Origin: Salinarimonas ramus
GTDB taxonomy: Bacteria > Pseudomonadota > Alphaproteobacteria > Rhizobiales > Beijerinckiaceae
Length of the DNA stretch: 64,000 bases
NCBI RefSeq assembly: GCF_014645695.1
Contig: NZ_BMMF01000001.1
Span: 186,001 to 250,000, forward strand
Direction: 5' to 3'
Part shown: positions 27,988 through 37,941 of the stretch, piece by piece
Layout: each line of letters opens with the position of its first letter
How positions within the stretch are numbered: the stretch's first letter is position 1
The notes under the pieces: generated by a model
The model's input: only the letters and a program-made list of their open reading frames with translations
Told to the model about the DNA's origin: nothing
The model's database searches: none
Translations under genes and position numbers: made by a program

Positions 27988-29163
27988 ATGAACAAGAATC
28001 CCCACCTGCGCATCCTGCACGTCTTCCGCGCGCCCCTCGGGGGCCTGTTCCGGCACGTGCTCGACCTCACCCGCGCCCAGCTGGCCCGCGGCTACGACGT
28101 CGGGATCTTCTGCGATTCCACCACCGGCAACGCCGTGACCGAGGCCGCTCTCGCCGAGCTGGCCCCGCGCCTGCCGCTCGGCCTGCACCGCGTGCCCATC
28201 GCGCGCAATCCGGGCTTCGGCGACCTCTCGGCGCTGCGTGCGCTGGCGAAGGTGCGCCGCGCCACCGACGCCAACATCCTCCACGCTCACGGCGCCAAGG
28301 GCGGCGCCTTCGCCCGCCTCGTGCCGCTGCCGTCGGGCAGCCGCGTCGCGCGGCTCTACACGCCCCACGGCGGCAGCTTCAACTATCGCCCCGGCTCCAT
28401 GACCCACCGCGCCTACATGGCGGTCGAGGGGCTGCTGGCGCACCGCACCGAGATCTTCACCTTCGAGAGCGCCTTCATCGCCGGCCGGTTCGAGACCTAT
28501 GTCGGCGGCTCGCAGGAGAAGATCCGCGTCATCTACAACGGCATCTCGGACACCGAATTCGAGCCCGTCTGCACGGCGAAGGCGACCTTCGACCTGCTCT
28601 ACATCGGCGAGCTGCGCGCGGCGAAGGGCATCGACACGCTGCTCGACGCGCTCGCGCGTCTGCGAAACCAGGGCCGCACGCTCACCCTTCTGGCCGTGGG
28701 CTCCGGCCCCGATCGCGAGCAGCTGGCAGCGCGCGTCGCGACGCTCGGGCTCGACGGCTCGGTCGTTTTCGAGGATCCCCGCCCGATCCGCGAGGCGCTG
28801 GGGCGCGCGCGGGTGATGGTGGTGCCGTCTCGGGCGGAATCGCTGCCCTACGTGGTGCTCGAGGCCGCCGCCGCCTGCCAGCCCCTCGTGTCCACGGACG
28901 TGGGCGGCATCCCGGAAATCTTCGGGCCCTTCCACGAGACGCTGATCCCGCCCGACGACGCGGACCGGCTCGCCGAGGCCATCGCCGCGAAGCTCGACGA
29001 GGGCGAGGAGAGCCGGCGCGCCTCCGCGCTCGCGCTCACCGAGCACGTGCGGGCGCGCTTCGCCCTCGACAAGATGGCCGACGGCGTCCTCTCCGCCTAC
29101 GTCGACGCTCTCGGGCTCGGGGCGAGCGCCCCCTTCGCCAACGCGGAAGTGCGCCCGGCTTAA
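27988..29163 (+). CDS. Glycosyltransferase family 4
   Basis: 391 residues, GT-B fold. N-terminal 'HVFRAPLGGLFRHVLDLTRAQ' is the acceptor domain, 'LLYIGELRAAKGIDTLLDAL' the start of the nucleotide-sugar domain, and 'VVPSRAESLPYVVLEAAAA' the E-x7-E retaining motif. It adds one sugar to the lipid-linked repeat unit of the exopolysaccharide. Donor sugar is unknown. Located 40 bp after the export gene. Confidence 0.92.
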   Translation: MNKNPHLRILHVFRAPLGGLFRHVLDLTRAQLARGYDVGIFCDSTTGNAVTEAALAELAPRLPLGLHRVPIARNPGFGDLSALRALAKVRRATDANILHAHGAKGGAFARLVPLPSGSRVARLYTPHGGSFNYRPGSMTHRAYMAVEGLLAHRTEIFTFESAFIAGRFETYVGGSQEKIRVIYNGISDTEFEPVCTAKATFDLLYIGELRAAKGIDTLLDALARLRNQGRTLTLLAVGSGPDREQLAARVATLGLDGSVVFEDPRPIREALGRARVMVVPSRAESLPYVVLEAAAACQPLVSTDVGGIPEIFGPFHETLIPPDDADRLAEAIAAKLDEGEESRRASALALTEHVRARFALDKMADGVLSAYVDALGLGASAPFANAEVRPA

Positions 29164-29231
29164 GTCTTCCCTCACGTCCACGCTTTACAATCGAGAACAT
29201 TCGCAAGCACCACGACCCGAGATCGAAGATC

Positions 29232-30770
29232 ATGAGCGGCCTGAACATTCGCGACCTGATGGCGGCGGCGGCGGGCGCCGCGGCGGAGAGCGGGGCGGGC
29301 GTACGCGCGCCGCGCCTCGCCGGCACGCCGCTCGCGGAGAGCGCGGCGACGCTGCCCGTCTCCCGAAGCCTCTCGCCCGTCGTCCTCGTGGGCGTGGTGC
29401 GCGCGCTCGAGGCCTTCATCGTCGTCGCGAGCGGGCTCGTGGCGCATTCGGTCTATCTCGGCGGCGTCGTTTCCTTCCACTACTGGATCGCGCTCGCCTC
29501 CATCGGCGTGCTCGCCCTCGTCACCTTTCAGGCGCTAGGCGTCTACTCGATCGGCGCCTTCCGTGCCTTTTTCCGCGTCGGCACGAAGCTCGCGCTCGGC
29601 TGGACCGTCGTCTTCCTCCTCGCGCTCGCCGCCGTCTTCCTCCTGAAGGTCGGCGAGGCCTTCTCGCGCGTGTGGCTCGTGAGCTGGTTCGCGGCGGGTC
29701 TCGCCTGCCTGACGATCGCGCGCATCGGCATCGCCATGGTGTTCACCGCCATGACGCGCGCGGGGCGCTTCGACCGGCGCACCGCCATCGTCGGCGGCGG
29801 GCCGTCGGCCGAGAGCATGATCAAGGCGCTCGACGCCCAGCCCGACACCGGCGTGAAGATCGTCGGCGTCTTCGACGACCGCTCCGACGAGCGCTCGGCG
29901 GACGTGGTGGCGGGCTATCCGAAGCTCGGGCGCGTCGACGACCTCGTCGACTTCGCCCGGCGTACGCAGCTCGATCTCGTCATCTTCACGGTGCCGATCT
30001 CGGCGGAGGAGCGCATCCTGCAGATGCTCTCCAAGCTCTGGGTGCTGCCCATCGACATCCGCCTCGCCGCGCACACCTCGAAGCTCAGGCTGCGCCCGCG
30101 CTCCTATTCCTACATCGGCTCCGTCCCCGTCCTCGACGTCTTCGATCGGCCGATCGCGGATTGGGACCTCGTGCTCAAGTGGATGTTCGACAAGGTCGTC
30201 GGCACGCTCCTCCTCGTCATGCTTTCGCCCGTGCTGCTGGCCACCGCCATCGCCGTGAAGCTCGATTCGAAGGGGCCGGTCTTCTTCAAGCAGAAGCGCT
30301 ACGGCTTCAACAACGAGCTGATCGAGGTCTTCAAGTTCCGCTCGATGTACACCGACATGTCGGACGCGACCGCGGCGAAGCTCGTCACCAAGGACGACCC
30401 GCGCGTGACGCGGGTGGGACGGATCATCCGCAAGACCTCCATCGACGAGCTGCCGCAGCTCTTCAACGTGGTCTTCTTCGGCAACCTCTCCCTCGTCGGC
30501 CCGCGCCCGCACGCGCTCCACGCCAAGGCCGCGGACAGGCTCTACGACCAGGTCGTCGACGGCTATTTCGCCCGGCACAAGGTCAAGCCCGGCATCACCG
30601 GCTGGGCGCAGATCAACGGCTGGCGCGGCGAGACCGACACGCAGGAGAAGATCCAGCGGCGCGTCGAGCACGACCTCTACTACATCGAGCACTGGTCGGT
30701 GTTCTTCGATCTCCAAATCCTGGCCATGACGCCGGTGTCGCTGCTCTCCAAGAACGAGAACGCGTATTGA
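29232..30770 (+). CDS. Undecaprenyl-phosphate glucose phosphotransferase (WcaJ/ExoY type)
   Basis: 512 residues. Four or five membrane helices (about 55-175) and a Rossmann-like CoA-binding-type domain (about 185-300) lead to the C-terminal phosphotransferase domain with a re-entrant helix, '[10 protein letters not shown]', '[20 protein letters not shown]' and '[17 protein letters not shown]'. It transfers a hexose-1-phosphate, usually glucose, to undecaprenyl phosphate and so starts each repeat unit. Its stop overlaps the TTG start of the next gene. Confidence 0.94.
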   Translation: MSGLNIRDLMAAAAGAAAESGAGVRAPRLAGTPLAESAATLPVSRSLSPVVLVGVVRALEAFIVVASGLVAHSVYLGGVVSFHYWIALASIGVLALVTFQALGVYSIGAFRAFFRVGTKLALGWTVVFLLALAAVFLLKVGEAFSRVWLVSWFAAGLACLTIARIGIAMVFTAMTRAGRFDRRTAIVGGGPSAESMIKALDAQPDTGVKIVGVFDDRSDERSADVVAGYPKLGRVDDLVDFARRTQLDLVIFTVPISAEERILQMLSKLWVLPIDIRLAAHTSKLRLRPRSYSYIGSVPVLDVFDRPIADWDLVLKWMFDKVVGTLLLVMLSPVLLATAIAVKLDSKGPVFFKQKRYGFNNELIEVFKFRSMYTDMSDATAAKLVTKDDPRVTRVGRIIRKTSIDELPQLFNVVFFGNLSLVGPRPHALHAKAADRLYDQVVDGYFARHKVKPGITGWAQINGWRGETDTQEKIQRRVEHDLYYIEHWSVFFDLQILAMTPVSLLSKNENAY

Positions 30771-32041
30771 GCCTCGCCCCGACCATCGGCCCGGCCCCCA
30801 CGTCGACGCGCGGGCCGACCGTCGCGGCACCCGTCCGCCGCCGGTTCTCCGCACGCGTGGAGCACGGGGCGCTGTGGCTCATGGGCTACGGCGGCGGCTT
30901 CGCCTTCGTCGAGCCCTCGCCCTGGGAGCTCGGCTTCTTCCTCGTCCTCGTCGTGCTCGGCATCGGCGGCCTGCGGCTGCATCGCTCCAGCCTGCCGATG
31001 GTCGTCTTCCTGGCGCTGTTCAACATCGGCGGCGTCTTCAGCCTCGCGCCGTTCCTGCATGACGGCGATTCGGTGATGTTCATCGCCGTCTCGATCTACC
31101 TGATGGCGACGAGCATCCTGTTCGCCTCCATGGTCCTCGACGACGGCGCCGCCCGCGTCGCCGCCCTGCGCGGCGGGCTGACCTGGGGCGCCGCGACGGC
31201 GAGCGTCGCGGGCATGGTCGGCTATTTCGACATCGCGGGGCTCGGCGCCCTCTTCACCGTCAACGACCGCGCCTCGGGCACCTTCAAGGATCCGAACGTG
31301 CTCGGCACCTTCGTGATCTTCCCCCTCGTGCTGCTGGCTCAGGACATCCTGACGGGCCGGGGCCGATTCTGGCGCAACGCGATCCTGTTCACGGTCATCT
31401 TCACGGGCGGCGTCTTCCTGTCCTTCTCCCGCGGCGCGTGGGGGCACGCGGTCGTCTCGCTCCTGATGATGACGGCGCTCACCTTCCTCTTCGCCGCGAC
31501 GCCGAAGATCCGCATGCGCATCCTCGGCCTCGTCGCCCTGGCGCCCGTCGTCGGCGTCGGCGCGCTGGGCGCCGCGCTCTCGATCGAGCCGATCCGCGAG
31601 ATGTTCGAGGTGCGCGCGAGCCTCAACCAGTATTACGACGTCGGGCCCACGGGGCGCTTCGGCAATCACGCCCGCTCGCTGCCCACGCTCTTCGAGAAGC
31701 CCAACGGCTACGGGCCGCGGCAATTCCGCTACCACTGGCCGGAAGACCCGCACAACGTCTACATCAACGCCTTCGCCTCCTACGGCTGGCTCGGCGGCAT
31801 CGCCTATCTCGCGCTCACGGCGGCGACGCTCGTCGTCGGCTTCACGACGGTGGCGATGCGCTCCTCCCTGCAGCCCGTCGCCATTGCGGTGTGGTCGACG
31901 CTGTTCGTCCAGATGCTGCAGGGCTTCCTCATCGATACCGACCATTGGCGCCATTACTACCTGCTGCTCGGGCTGATCTGGGGGCTCTTCGCCCTGGCGC
32001 GGCTCGAGGCGGCGGGTCTCGTGCGAGGACAGCCCCGATGA
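30767..32041 (+). CDS. O-antigen ligase / polysaccharide polymerase-like membrane protein
   Basis: 424 residues from a TTG start that overlaps the previous stop (TTGA); later ATGs would cut into the first helix. About ten hydrophobic helices with the Wzy_C-type periplasmic loop region around 'FKDPNVLGTFVIFPL', 'SFSRGAWGH' and 'PHNVYINAFASYGWLGG'. Such proteins polymerise repeat units in the periplasm or ligate them to a carrier. In this locus the polymerase (Wzy) role is most likely because no other candidate is present. Confidence 0.85.
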   Translation: MSLAPTIGPAPTSTRGPTVAAPVRRRFSARVEHGALWLMGYGGGFAFVEPSPWELGFFLVLVVLGIGGLRLHRSSLPMVVFLALFNIGGVFSLAPFLHDGDSVMFIAVSIYLMATSILFASMVLDDGAARVAALRGGLTWGAATASVAGMVGYFDIAGLGALFTVNDRASGTFKDPNVLGTFVIFPLVLLAQDILTGRGRFWRNAILFTVIFTGGVFLSFSRGAWGHAVVSLLMMTALTFLFAATPKIRMRILGLVALAPVVGVGALGAALSIEPIREMFEVRASLNQYYDVGPTGRFGNHARSLPTLFEKPNGYGPRQFRYHWPEDPHNVYINAFASYGWLGGIAYLALTAATLVVGFTTVAMRSSLQPVAIAVWSTLFVQMLQGFLIDTDHWRHYYLLLGLIWGLFALARLEAAGLVRGQPR

Positions 32042-33204
32042 ACGAGATGCGACCGCTTCCCCACTCGCTCGCCGCCGCGGCCCCGCCGGCCATCGCACCG
32101 GTGACGATCCTCGGCTCGGACGCGCGCGTCACCTGCGGGGTGATGGACTATTCCCGGAGGCTCGTGGAGGCGATCGACGCGATCGCGCCCGGCCTCGTGC
32201 GCATCGAGGCGGTGGAGACCACGCGTCCCCTCGCCTTCCTGCGCGCCATCGTCTCGCGCCTGCGCCGGGGCGAGACCGTGCACGCGCAGCTCCCGATCGA
32301 AGGCTGGGGCAACTCGCTCCTGCCGGGCGTCGCGCTCTTCCTCGCGCGCCTCGCGACCCGGCGCGGGCGCATCGTCGTCACCCTGCACGAATGGATGTCG
32401 CTCAACCGGCTGCGCTACCTCTCGCTCCTGCCCGATGTCGTCGCCACGGACGCCTTCGTCTTCGTGTCCGAGCAGCAGCGCGCGGCCTTCCGGAGCTCAC
32501 CGGTGGTCTCGCACGCCAAGCGCGACGCGGCCGCGATGATCCCCATCGGCCCCAACATCCTCGCACGCCCGGGCGACGAGGCCGCGATCGCGGCGCAGCG
32601 TGCGCGCATCCTCGCGAACGGCGACGGGCGCCCCACCTTCGCCTTCGGCTTCTTCGGCGTGCTCTACGCCTCCAAGCGTCCCGAGCTCCTGCTGGAGACG
32701 CTCGCCGCGCTCCGTGCGAAGGATCTCGACGCGCGGCTCGTCGTGTGCGGCGACTTCCTCCACGACAAGCCCGAGGATCGCCCCGCCTTCCTCGCCAAGG
32801 CGGAGGCGCTGGGCGTTCGCTCGGCGCTCGACTTCCGCGGGCGCATCGACGACGAGACCGAGCTGATGACCGTGCTCGCCGCCTGCGACGCCTTCCTGCT
32901 GCCCTACACGGACGGCGTGAGCGTGCGGCGCGGCACGTTCCATGCCCTCGCTCAGATCGCGCGCCCGATGGTGACGACGCTGCCGGAGCGCGCGGACGAG
33001 TTCGCGCCCTTCCCCGCCCTCGCGCGCAAGATCGAGAACCCGGCGACGAAGCTCGTGCCCGTCGACGCGCCGGCCGAGCGCTTCGCGGAGGCGCTCCTCG
33101 CGGCGCACGCTGCGCGCGAGGAGGCGATCGGGGTGGACCTGATGGCGCTGTGGGAGGAGGCGGCGCGCGGCCACCTCGCGCTCTACGAGGCGCTGCGCGG
33201 ATAG
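32038..33204 (+). CDS. Glycosyltransferase (GT4-like)
   Basis: 388 residues, overlapping the preceding stop by 4 nt. 'VTCGVMDYSRRLVEAID' at the N-terminus and 'FGFFGVLYASKRPELLLETLAAL' in the middle indicate a GT-B glycosyltransferase; the E-x7-E region is less clear than in the neighbour ('DAFLLPYTDGVSVRRGTFHAL'). It probably extends the lipid-linked oligosaccharide. Its 3' end overlaps the convergent flippase gene by 22 bp. Confidence 0.82.
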   Translation: MNEMRPLPHSLAAAAPPAIAPVTILGSDARVTCGVMDYSRRLVEAIDAIAPGLVRIEAVETTRPLAFLRAIVSRLRRGETVHAQLPIEGWGNSLLPGVALFLARLATRRGRIVVTLHEWMSLNRLRYLSLLPDVVATDAFVFVSEQQRAAFRSSPVVSHAKRDAAAMIPIGPNILARPGDEAAIAAQRARILANGDGRPTFAFGFFGVLYASKRPELLLETLAALRAKDLDARLVVCGDFLHDKPEDRPAFLAKAEALGVRSALDFRGRIDDETELMTVLAACDAFLLPYTDGVSVRRGTFHALAQIARPMVTTLPERADEFAPFPALARKIENPATKLVPVDAPAERFAEALLAAHAAREEAIGVDLMALWEEAARGHLALYEALRG

Positions 33205-34478
33205 GCCGGCTCCGCGGTGGCGCGGACCGCGAGGAGGCTCGCGCCCAACATCGCCGCCGCCGCGACGATCTCCACCCCGAGCCGCACCCAGGCGAGCCGC
33301 GTCGGCTCCCCTCCCGAGGCGAGCAGCGCCGCGCCGGCGAAGACGAGCGCCGCGCTCGCGAGCTGGATCGCCATGATCTGCCGATCGCGCCCGTACACGA
33401 CGAGAACGCCGTTGTTGCAGGCGCTGTTGACGGCGATGAGCGGCAGGATGAAGGCAGCGATGCGCAGCACGTCCGCCGCGCCCGCGTAATCCGCGCCGAA
33501 CAGGATGTGCACGATCGGCTCCGCGAAGACGAAGAGGAAGCCACCGAGCGCGAGGCCGAGCGCGGTGAGCGCCGCGGCACCACGGCGGAAGACTCGCGCG
33601 GCGCCGGCGGGATCGCGCATGCGTCGGCTCGCGATCTCGGGCATGACCACCTGCATCACGGGCCAGAGCGCGTTCGCGGCGCCCATCACCACGCGCTCGG
33701 CGGCGGCGTAGATCGCGACCTGCGCGGGGGCCATGAGGAAGCCCGCGAGATAGACGAGGCCGAGGCCCGGCGCCGCGCTCGCGGCCTTGGCGACGAAGAG
33801 GGACGCCCCACCGGTCAGATGCGCGCGAATTCCCCGCCAGGCGGGACGCGCCAGACCCACGCGCCGTGCCATCATCGTATGCCCGACGAGCACGGCGATC
33901 GCGAGAGGCCCCGCCTGCAGGGCGAGGACGAGCGCCGCGTCACGCGGGCCGTAGGGCACGAGGAAGACGAGCAGGAGGAAGGCCGCGAGCGCACCGATCT
34001 CGAGGAAGGCGTAGACCTGCGCACGTCCGATCCCCTGGAAGAACCAGCCGGGGGCGAGGCCCAGCGTCAACCCGAGCGCTGCGGTCAACGCGACGAGCGC
34101 GCCGTCGCCCTGGAGCGTCGGCAGGAAGAGGCCCGCGAGCGCGCCGGCGAGCGCCGCCGGCAGGCAGAGCACGAGCTTCGCGGCGACGATCTCCCGCGTC
34201 GCCCGCCCCGCCCGCTCCGCCTCGGATCGCGCCTCGGCGACGGCGCGGGCGCCGTAGCTGGAGAAGCCGTATTCGGGGGCGAGCATGACGAGGTAGGCGA
34301 GCGCCTGCGCGCTCATCAGGGCGGCGAAGGCGTCCACCTCGAGCCGCCGCGCGACGATGGGCAGGACGAGGACGGGAATCACCAGCCGCGCCAGTTGGGC
34401 GCCGTAGACGGGAATGAAGGTGCGCAGGATCACGGGGCAGCTCGCACGGAGGGCGCTCGGCGCCGGGTCTGCGAGCAT
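33183..34478 (-). CDS. Oligosaccharide flippase, Wzx-like (MVF/PST superfamily)
   Basis: 431 residues with about 12-14 hydrophobic helices, e.g. 'LARLVIPVLVLPIVARRLEV' and 'APEYGFSSYGARAVAEARSE', the latter being the Wzx/RfbX N-terminal signature. It flips the completed lipid-linked repeat unit across the inner membrane. Start at MLADPAPSA, which lies downstream of the strong terminator of the XRE gene; the longer reading frame would cross that terminator. It is encoded opposite to the rest of the locus. Confidence 0.9.
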   Translation of the reverse strand: MLADPAPSALRASCPVILRTFIPVYGAQLARLVIPVLVLPIVARRLEVDAFAALMSAQALAYLVMLAPEYGFSSYGARAVAEARSEAERAGRATREIVAAKLVLCLPAALAGALAGLFLPTLQGDGALVALTAALGLTLGLAPGWFFQGIGRAQVYAFLEIGALAAFLLLVFLVPYGPRDAALVLALQAGPLAIAVLVGHTMMARRVGLARPAWRGIRAHLTGGASLFVAKAASAAPGLGLVYLAGFLMAPAQVAIYAAAERVVMGAANALWPVMQVVMPEIASRRMRDPAGAARVFRRGAAALTALGLALGGFLFVFAEPIVHILFGADYAGAADVLRIAAFILPLIAVNSACNNGVLVVYGRDRQIMAIQLASAALVFAGAALLASGGEPTRLAWVRLGVEIVAAAAMLGASLLAVRATAEPAYPRSAS

Positions 34479-34546
34479 CTCACCCGATCGCGCTTGAGAA
34501 AGCGTTGCGGCGCGGCGATTCGCGCCGCGTGAAATCGTATGCATCG

Positions 34547-34581
34547 AAAAAGGGGGCCCGCCGGCGGATGCCGGCGGGCCC
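34547..34581 (-). terminator. Rho-independent terminator of the XRE regulator gene
   Basis: 12-bp perfect stem GGGCCCGCCGGC/GCCGGCGGGCCC with a 4-nt loop (34554-34581), followed on the minus strand by a U5 run (34551-34547). It ends transcription of the XRE gene before the flippase gene. A second GC-rich dyad GCGGCGCG/CGCGCCGC lies at 34507-34528. Confidence 0.88.
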
Positions 34582-34693
34582 AAGGTGCTCTCGATGTACG
34601 CCCCCACAGGCGCACGTGGCACTCTATGACGTCACGCGATCCCGAGCAACAGCAATCTTCGCATATGTTAGCGCATTTTGCCCGAGCGCGCGC

Positions 34694-35158
34694 TCAAACC
34701 TTGCGCATACGGCGCACGCGGCGCTGCACCTGAGGGGGGCGATGGATGGCGGCGGCGACCGTCGTCGCGAGCTCGACCAGCTTGCGGCGCACGCCCGTGT
34801 CCTCGATGTCGATGAAGGCCTGGACCAGCGCACGACCGTCCTCGGTGGAGAGGATGCGGCGCGCCTCGATGTCGGTCTCGTACGGCGTGCCGGCCTCCTC
34901 CAGCCCGTCTTCGCCGACGAAGAAATTGCCGATCGGGTAGTTCAGCGCCCGTGAGACGGCCCACAGACGGACCGCGCCGATGCGGTCGGTGCCGTTCTCG
35001 TATTTCTGTACCTGCTGGTAGGAGACGCCGATCTCACGCGCCAGGCTCTGCTGATTCATCGAGAGCTCTGCGCGGCGGCTCTTCATACGCGCACCGATTT
35101 GGTAGTCCAGCTCTCCGGTCTGCTTGGTCGAAGAACGCTTACGGCCACCATCCGACAT
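34694..35158 (-). CDS. XRE-family transcriptional regulator (PraR-like)
   Basis: 154 residues. The helix-turn-helix domain (about 20-80) contains 'IGARMKSRRAELSMNQQSLAREIGVSYQQVQKYENGTDRIG', shown here as the segment from residue 20 on; recognition helix around 'VSYQQVQKYE'. The C-terminal part carries 'RALVQAFIDIEDTGVRRKLVEL'. The layout resembles PraR-type regulators that control biofilm and quorum-sensing genes in rhizobia. Placed next to the exopolysaccharide locus, it may control it; this is inference. Own terminator downstream and a long leader upstream. Confidence 0.82.
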   Translation of the reverse strand: MSDGGRKRSSTKQTGELDYQIGARMKSRRAELSMNQQSLAREIGVSYQQVQKYENGTDRIGAVRLWAVSRALNYPIGNFFVGEDGLEEAGTPYETDIEARRILSTEDGRALVQAFIDIEDTGVRRKLVELATTVAAAIHRPPQVQRRVRRMRKV

Positions 35159-35723
35159 GTTCGCCCCTCCATCTGCACCGCAACGTCCGCTCTGCGTCGT
35201 CTTCGCGACACCCGGTCCCACGCCGGGCCGATCAGCCGCGGCGTGTCCGGCGAAAGAGATGTGACATCGAAAGCCAGCCAACGCGTTCGCTGCCGAGTGG
35301 AGCCTGCGCGGACCGGTTCCGAGCACCGGTGTTCCGCAGTATCTGTCGTAGCAATCTTCGCGTGTCAAACGAAAACGAGCAAAAAAGCCCTCGGAGGTTC
35401 ATTTTGCGCGCTATTCGGGAAATCATTCCGAGTAAACGTTAAAGTTGAATTGCTTCTCTGCACCTACGGCGGGCGCAGATCGCGCCTGGATCGTTCGATT
35501 GACGCTATCTAATACTACCATCGCACGCAAGTCTTCGGATTGGGAATTGTGGTCACGCCGCACGCGGCCCCGATCTTCTGCTTCGGGCACGCCTCCGCAT
35601 AGGCATCACCGCGCAACCCGCGCTGGACCCGCCGCCGGCGCACGGCGGTGATCGATGGAAATCGAGATCGATGCGAGTCGGCGCTTGCGTCCGCCGGCCC
35701 GACGGGTTATCCCCTCCCCACGT
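35159..35723. other. 565-bp intergenic region with promoters for the XRE gene and tRNA
   Basis: No gene that I can support. The middle (about 35340-35540) is clearly more AT-rich than the surroundings. On the minus strand a perfect -35 TTGACA (35368-35363) and a -10-like GATACT (35343-35338, 19-bp spacer) probably serve the XRE gene, giving a leader of about 170 nt. On the plus strand TTGCGT (35685-35690) and TTATCC (35707-35712, 16-bp spacer) precede the tRNA by 11 bp. Confidence 0.5.
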
Positions 35724-35801
35724 CGGAGCGTAGCGCAGCCCGGTTAGCGCACTTGTCTGGGGGACAAGGGGTCGTGGGTTCAAATCCCGCCGCTCCGACC
35801 A
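35724..35801 (+). tRNA. tRNA-Pro (anticodon GGG)
   Basis: Folds into a full cloverleaf: acceptor CGGAGCG/CGCTCCG, D-stem GCGC/GCGC, anticodon stem CTTGT/ACAAG with loop CTGGGGG (anticodon GGG at 35759-35761), T-stem GTGGG/CCCGC with loop TTCAAAT, discriminator A, and an encoded CCA end. It reads CCC/CCU proline codons. No direct repeat of its 3' end is visible elsewhere in the window. Confidence 0.95.
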
Positions 35802-35929
35802 TTCTTTCGAAATCGCAGGCTTCAGAAATCGAGGGACGACCAGCTCGCCCGCTCATCGCGCGCGCGAGCGCGATCGGCTAGGCTCCAGGGCACGACGATT
35901 CGCCCGCAACGAGCCCGGAGAGCCGCCCC

Positions 35930-36277
35930 GTGACGTCCGCTTCCACGAGCCGCACCCTGCCCTCCCTCGTCTTCGTCGCGCTGGCGGCCCTGGCGCTGGG
36001 CGCCTGCACGCAGACGAGCGCACCCGAGCAGGCGAGCGGCCCCTCGGCCCGAGCCGCGAGCCTCGCCCTGCCGGGCTCCTCCGCGTGCGCGCGCGAGATC
36101 CGCGCCTTCCGCGATCTGCTCGATCGCGACAACGAGACCGGCTTCGTCGGAGCGAGCGTCTATCGGGACGCCACGCGCGACCTCGAGGGCCCGGCCGCCA
36201 CCTGCCGTGCCGGCGACGACGCCGCCGCGCGGGCCGCTCTTCGGGCGGTGAAGACGCGCTACGGCTATCCCGCCTGA
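35930..36277 (+). CDS. Small lipoprotein of unknown function
   Basis: 115 residues from a GTG start with GGAG upstream. Signal peptide ending ALGAC (lipobox Cys26), so it should be anchored in a membrane. The mature part has two Cys (SSACARE and ATCRAG) that could form a disulfide, and ends in KTRYGYPA. The pattern looks like a recurrent small family in Hyphomicrobiales, but I know of no assigned role. Its last 13 bp overlap the convergent Nudix gene. Confidence 0.65.
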   Translation: MTSASTSRTLPSLVFVALAALALGACTQTSAPEQASGPSARAASLALPGSSACAREIRAFRDLLDRDNETGFVGASVYRDATRDLEGPAATCRAGDDAAARAALRAVKTRYGYPA

Positions 36278-36984
36278 GACGCGAACGCGCGCGCGAGGAA
36301 GAGCGGCATGAAGGGCGGCGTCCGCGCCGGATCGAGCGCGTCCGCCCGGCGCACCACGTGCACCGCCGCGAGCTCCGGCTCCGCCTCCTCGGCGAGATGT
36401 CGGCGGATGCGCGCGGCGAGCGGCTCGGCGTCCTCGCGCGCGCAGACGTGCCGGAGGAGCGCGCAATAGCCGTCGATGCGCACGATCGTCCAGCCCGTCG
36501 CCTCCACCTCGTCCGGCCGGATGCCGGTTTCCTCCGCGAGCTCGCGCAGAGCCGAGCCGGCGAGATCGACGCGGCCGTCGGGCGTCACGTCGTCCATGTC
36601 GGGCGTGCCGCCGGGAAAGTAGAGCCGCCCGCCGTTCGCCGTGTGCCCCGCCATCTCGCCCACGATGAAGGCTCCGTCGCGCCCCCGCAGGGCCGCGAGA
36701 GCGAAGCCGTTGACGACGCTCGGATCGGGAAAGCCCTGCGCCTTGAAGGCGAGGAGCGTCGCGTAATCCACGGGGAAGTAGGTCGCCTCGTAGAGCCCCC
36801 GAGCGATTCGGGGCGCGCGCGCCATCAGCACCGTGCCGTTGAACAGGCGCGGCTTCGCGGCCGACGCCCGCTCCCAATGCGCCGCGATCGCCGCTTCGTT
36901 CGCCGCGCGCCAGTCCCAGCGGAAATGCGGGTCGTAGCGCGCCTCGACCCGGGCCACCTCGGCGAGGAGGGGCTCGCCGGTCAT
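36265..36984 (-). CDS. Nudix-like hydrolase with altered Nudix box
   Basis: 239 residues. '[32 protein letters not shown]' region (residues about 125-157): the REL-x-EE-x-G half of the Nudix box is intact, but the first Gly and Glu (GX5E) are not in register and an insertion follows PGG. It may hydrolyse a nucleoside-diphosphate-linked compound, with less certainty than for a canonical box. ATGA overlap with the PhzF gene shows translational coupling. Confidence 0.72.
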   Translation of the reverse strand: MTGEPLLAEVARVEARYDPHFRWDWRAANEAAIAAHWERASAAKPRLFNGTVLMARAPRIARGLYEATYFPVDYATLLAFKAQGFPDPSVVNGFALAALRGRDGAFIVGEMAGHTANGGRLYFPGGTPDMDDVTPDGRVDLAGSALRELAEETGIRPDEVEATGWTIVRIDGYCALLRHVCAREDAEPLAARIRRHLAEEAEPELAAVHVVRRADALDPARTPPFMPLFLARAFASQAG

Positions 36985-37889
36985 GCGAAGAGCTCGCCGC
37001 GGGCGACCACGACCGCGCCGCCGCCGATCTCGGCCGAGACGAGCGCGCCCGTCTCGATGACGAGCTGGAGCGCGATGACGCTCGGCCGGCCCATCTCGAC
37101 GCCCTGCTCGATGAGGACGTCGTGCGTGCCGTCGCCCATGGGCTCGTGCTCCATCAGCGCGCCGGCGAAGGCGGCGGCGGCGGAGCCCGTCGCGGGGTCT
37201 TCGCGCACGCCGGCGCCGAGCCCGGTCCCCACCATGCGCGCGCGGAAGGCGAGCCCCTCTCCCTGAGGCACGCGCGTGTAGACGTAGGCGGCCGGATGCG
37301 TGCTGTCGCTGAACACCGCCTCGAAGTGCGGACCCGGCGCGATCCGCGCGAGCGCCTCGGGAGAGCGAACCGGCACCAGATCGTAGGGGACGCCGGCCGT
37401 ATGCCGGCTCGGCGCGTGGCGGTCGAAACCGACGTCCTCGGGATCGAGGCCGAGCGCCATGGCGCAATCGGCCGCGCTCTTGCCCTCGCCGAACGGCGTC
37501 GGGAGCTTGGGCAGCCGGAAGCGCGCGCGCCCGGAACGCTCGCCCGTGAGCTCGGCGACGCAGGGCACGATGCCGACGGTCTCTTCCAGCCCGAAGGCCT
37601 GCGCGTCGGCGCCGCCCGAGCCGTGCTTGAGCGCGAGCAGGACCGCGGAGCCCACCGTCGGGTGGCCGGCGAAGGGAAGCTCCAGCATCGGCGTGAAGAT
37701 GCGCACCCGTGCCCGATGCCGCGAATCCTCCGGCGGCAGCAGGAACACCGTCTCCGAGAGATTGAACTCGCGCGCGATGCGCTGCATCGCCTCGGTATCG
37801 AGGCCCTGCGCGTCGAGCACGACGGCGAGCGGGTTGCCCTCCAGCGCTGTGTCGGTGAACACGTCGAGGACGGCGTAGCGGCGGGACAT
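36981..37889 (-). CDS. PhzF-family isomerase/epimerase
   Basis: 302 residues. '[23 protein letters not shown]' at the N-terminus, 'SETVFLLPP', '[18 protein letters not shown]' and '[14 protein letters not shown]' are the PhzF signatures; the Glu in 'FNLSETVF' is the catalytic base in characterised members. The substrate of most such proteins is unknown; the phenazine role does not transfer without other phz genes, and none are present. First gene of a two-gene unit with the Nudix-like gene. Confidence 0.9.
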   Translation of the reverse strand: MSRRYAVLDVFTDTALEGNPLAVVLDAQGLDTEAMQRIAREFNLSETVFLLPPEDSRHRARVRIFTPMLELPFAGHPTVGSAVLLALKHGSGGADAQAFGLEETVGIVPCVAELTGERSGRARFRLPKLPTPFGEGKSAADCAMALGLDPEDVGFDRHAPSRHTAGVPYDLVPVRSPEALARIAPGPHFEAVFSDSTHPAAYVYTRVPQGEGLAFRARMVGTGLGAGVREDPATGSAAAAFAGALMEHEPMGDGTHDVLIEQGVEMGRPSVIALQLVIETGALVSAEIGGGAVVVARGELFA

Positions 37890-37941
37890 GCGGGGCCTCT
37901 GGCTGCGTGAAGGGAGTGTGGTCCGATCCGCCCTTCTTGGA

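Noticed and set aside
35724-35801. tRNA-Pro as integration site of a genomic island with the exopolysaccharide locus
   Set aside because: No integrase gene and no direct repeat of the tRNA 3' end were found in the window.
36981-37889. Phenazine biosynthesis role for the PhzF-family gene
   Set aside because: No other phz genes are nearby, and PhzF homologues are widespread with different substrates.
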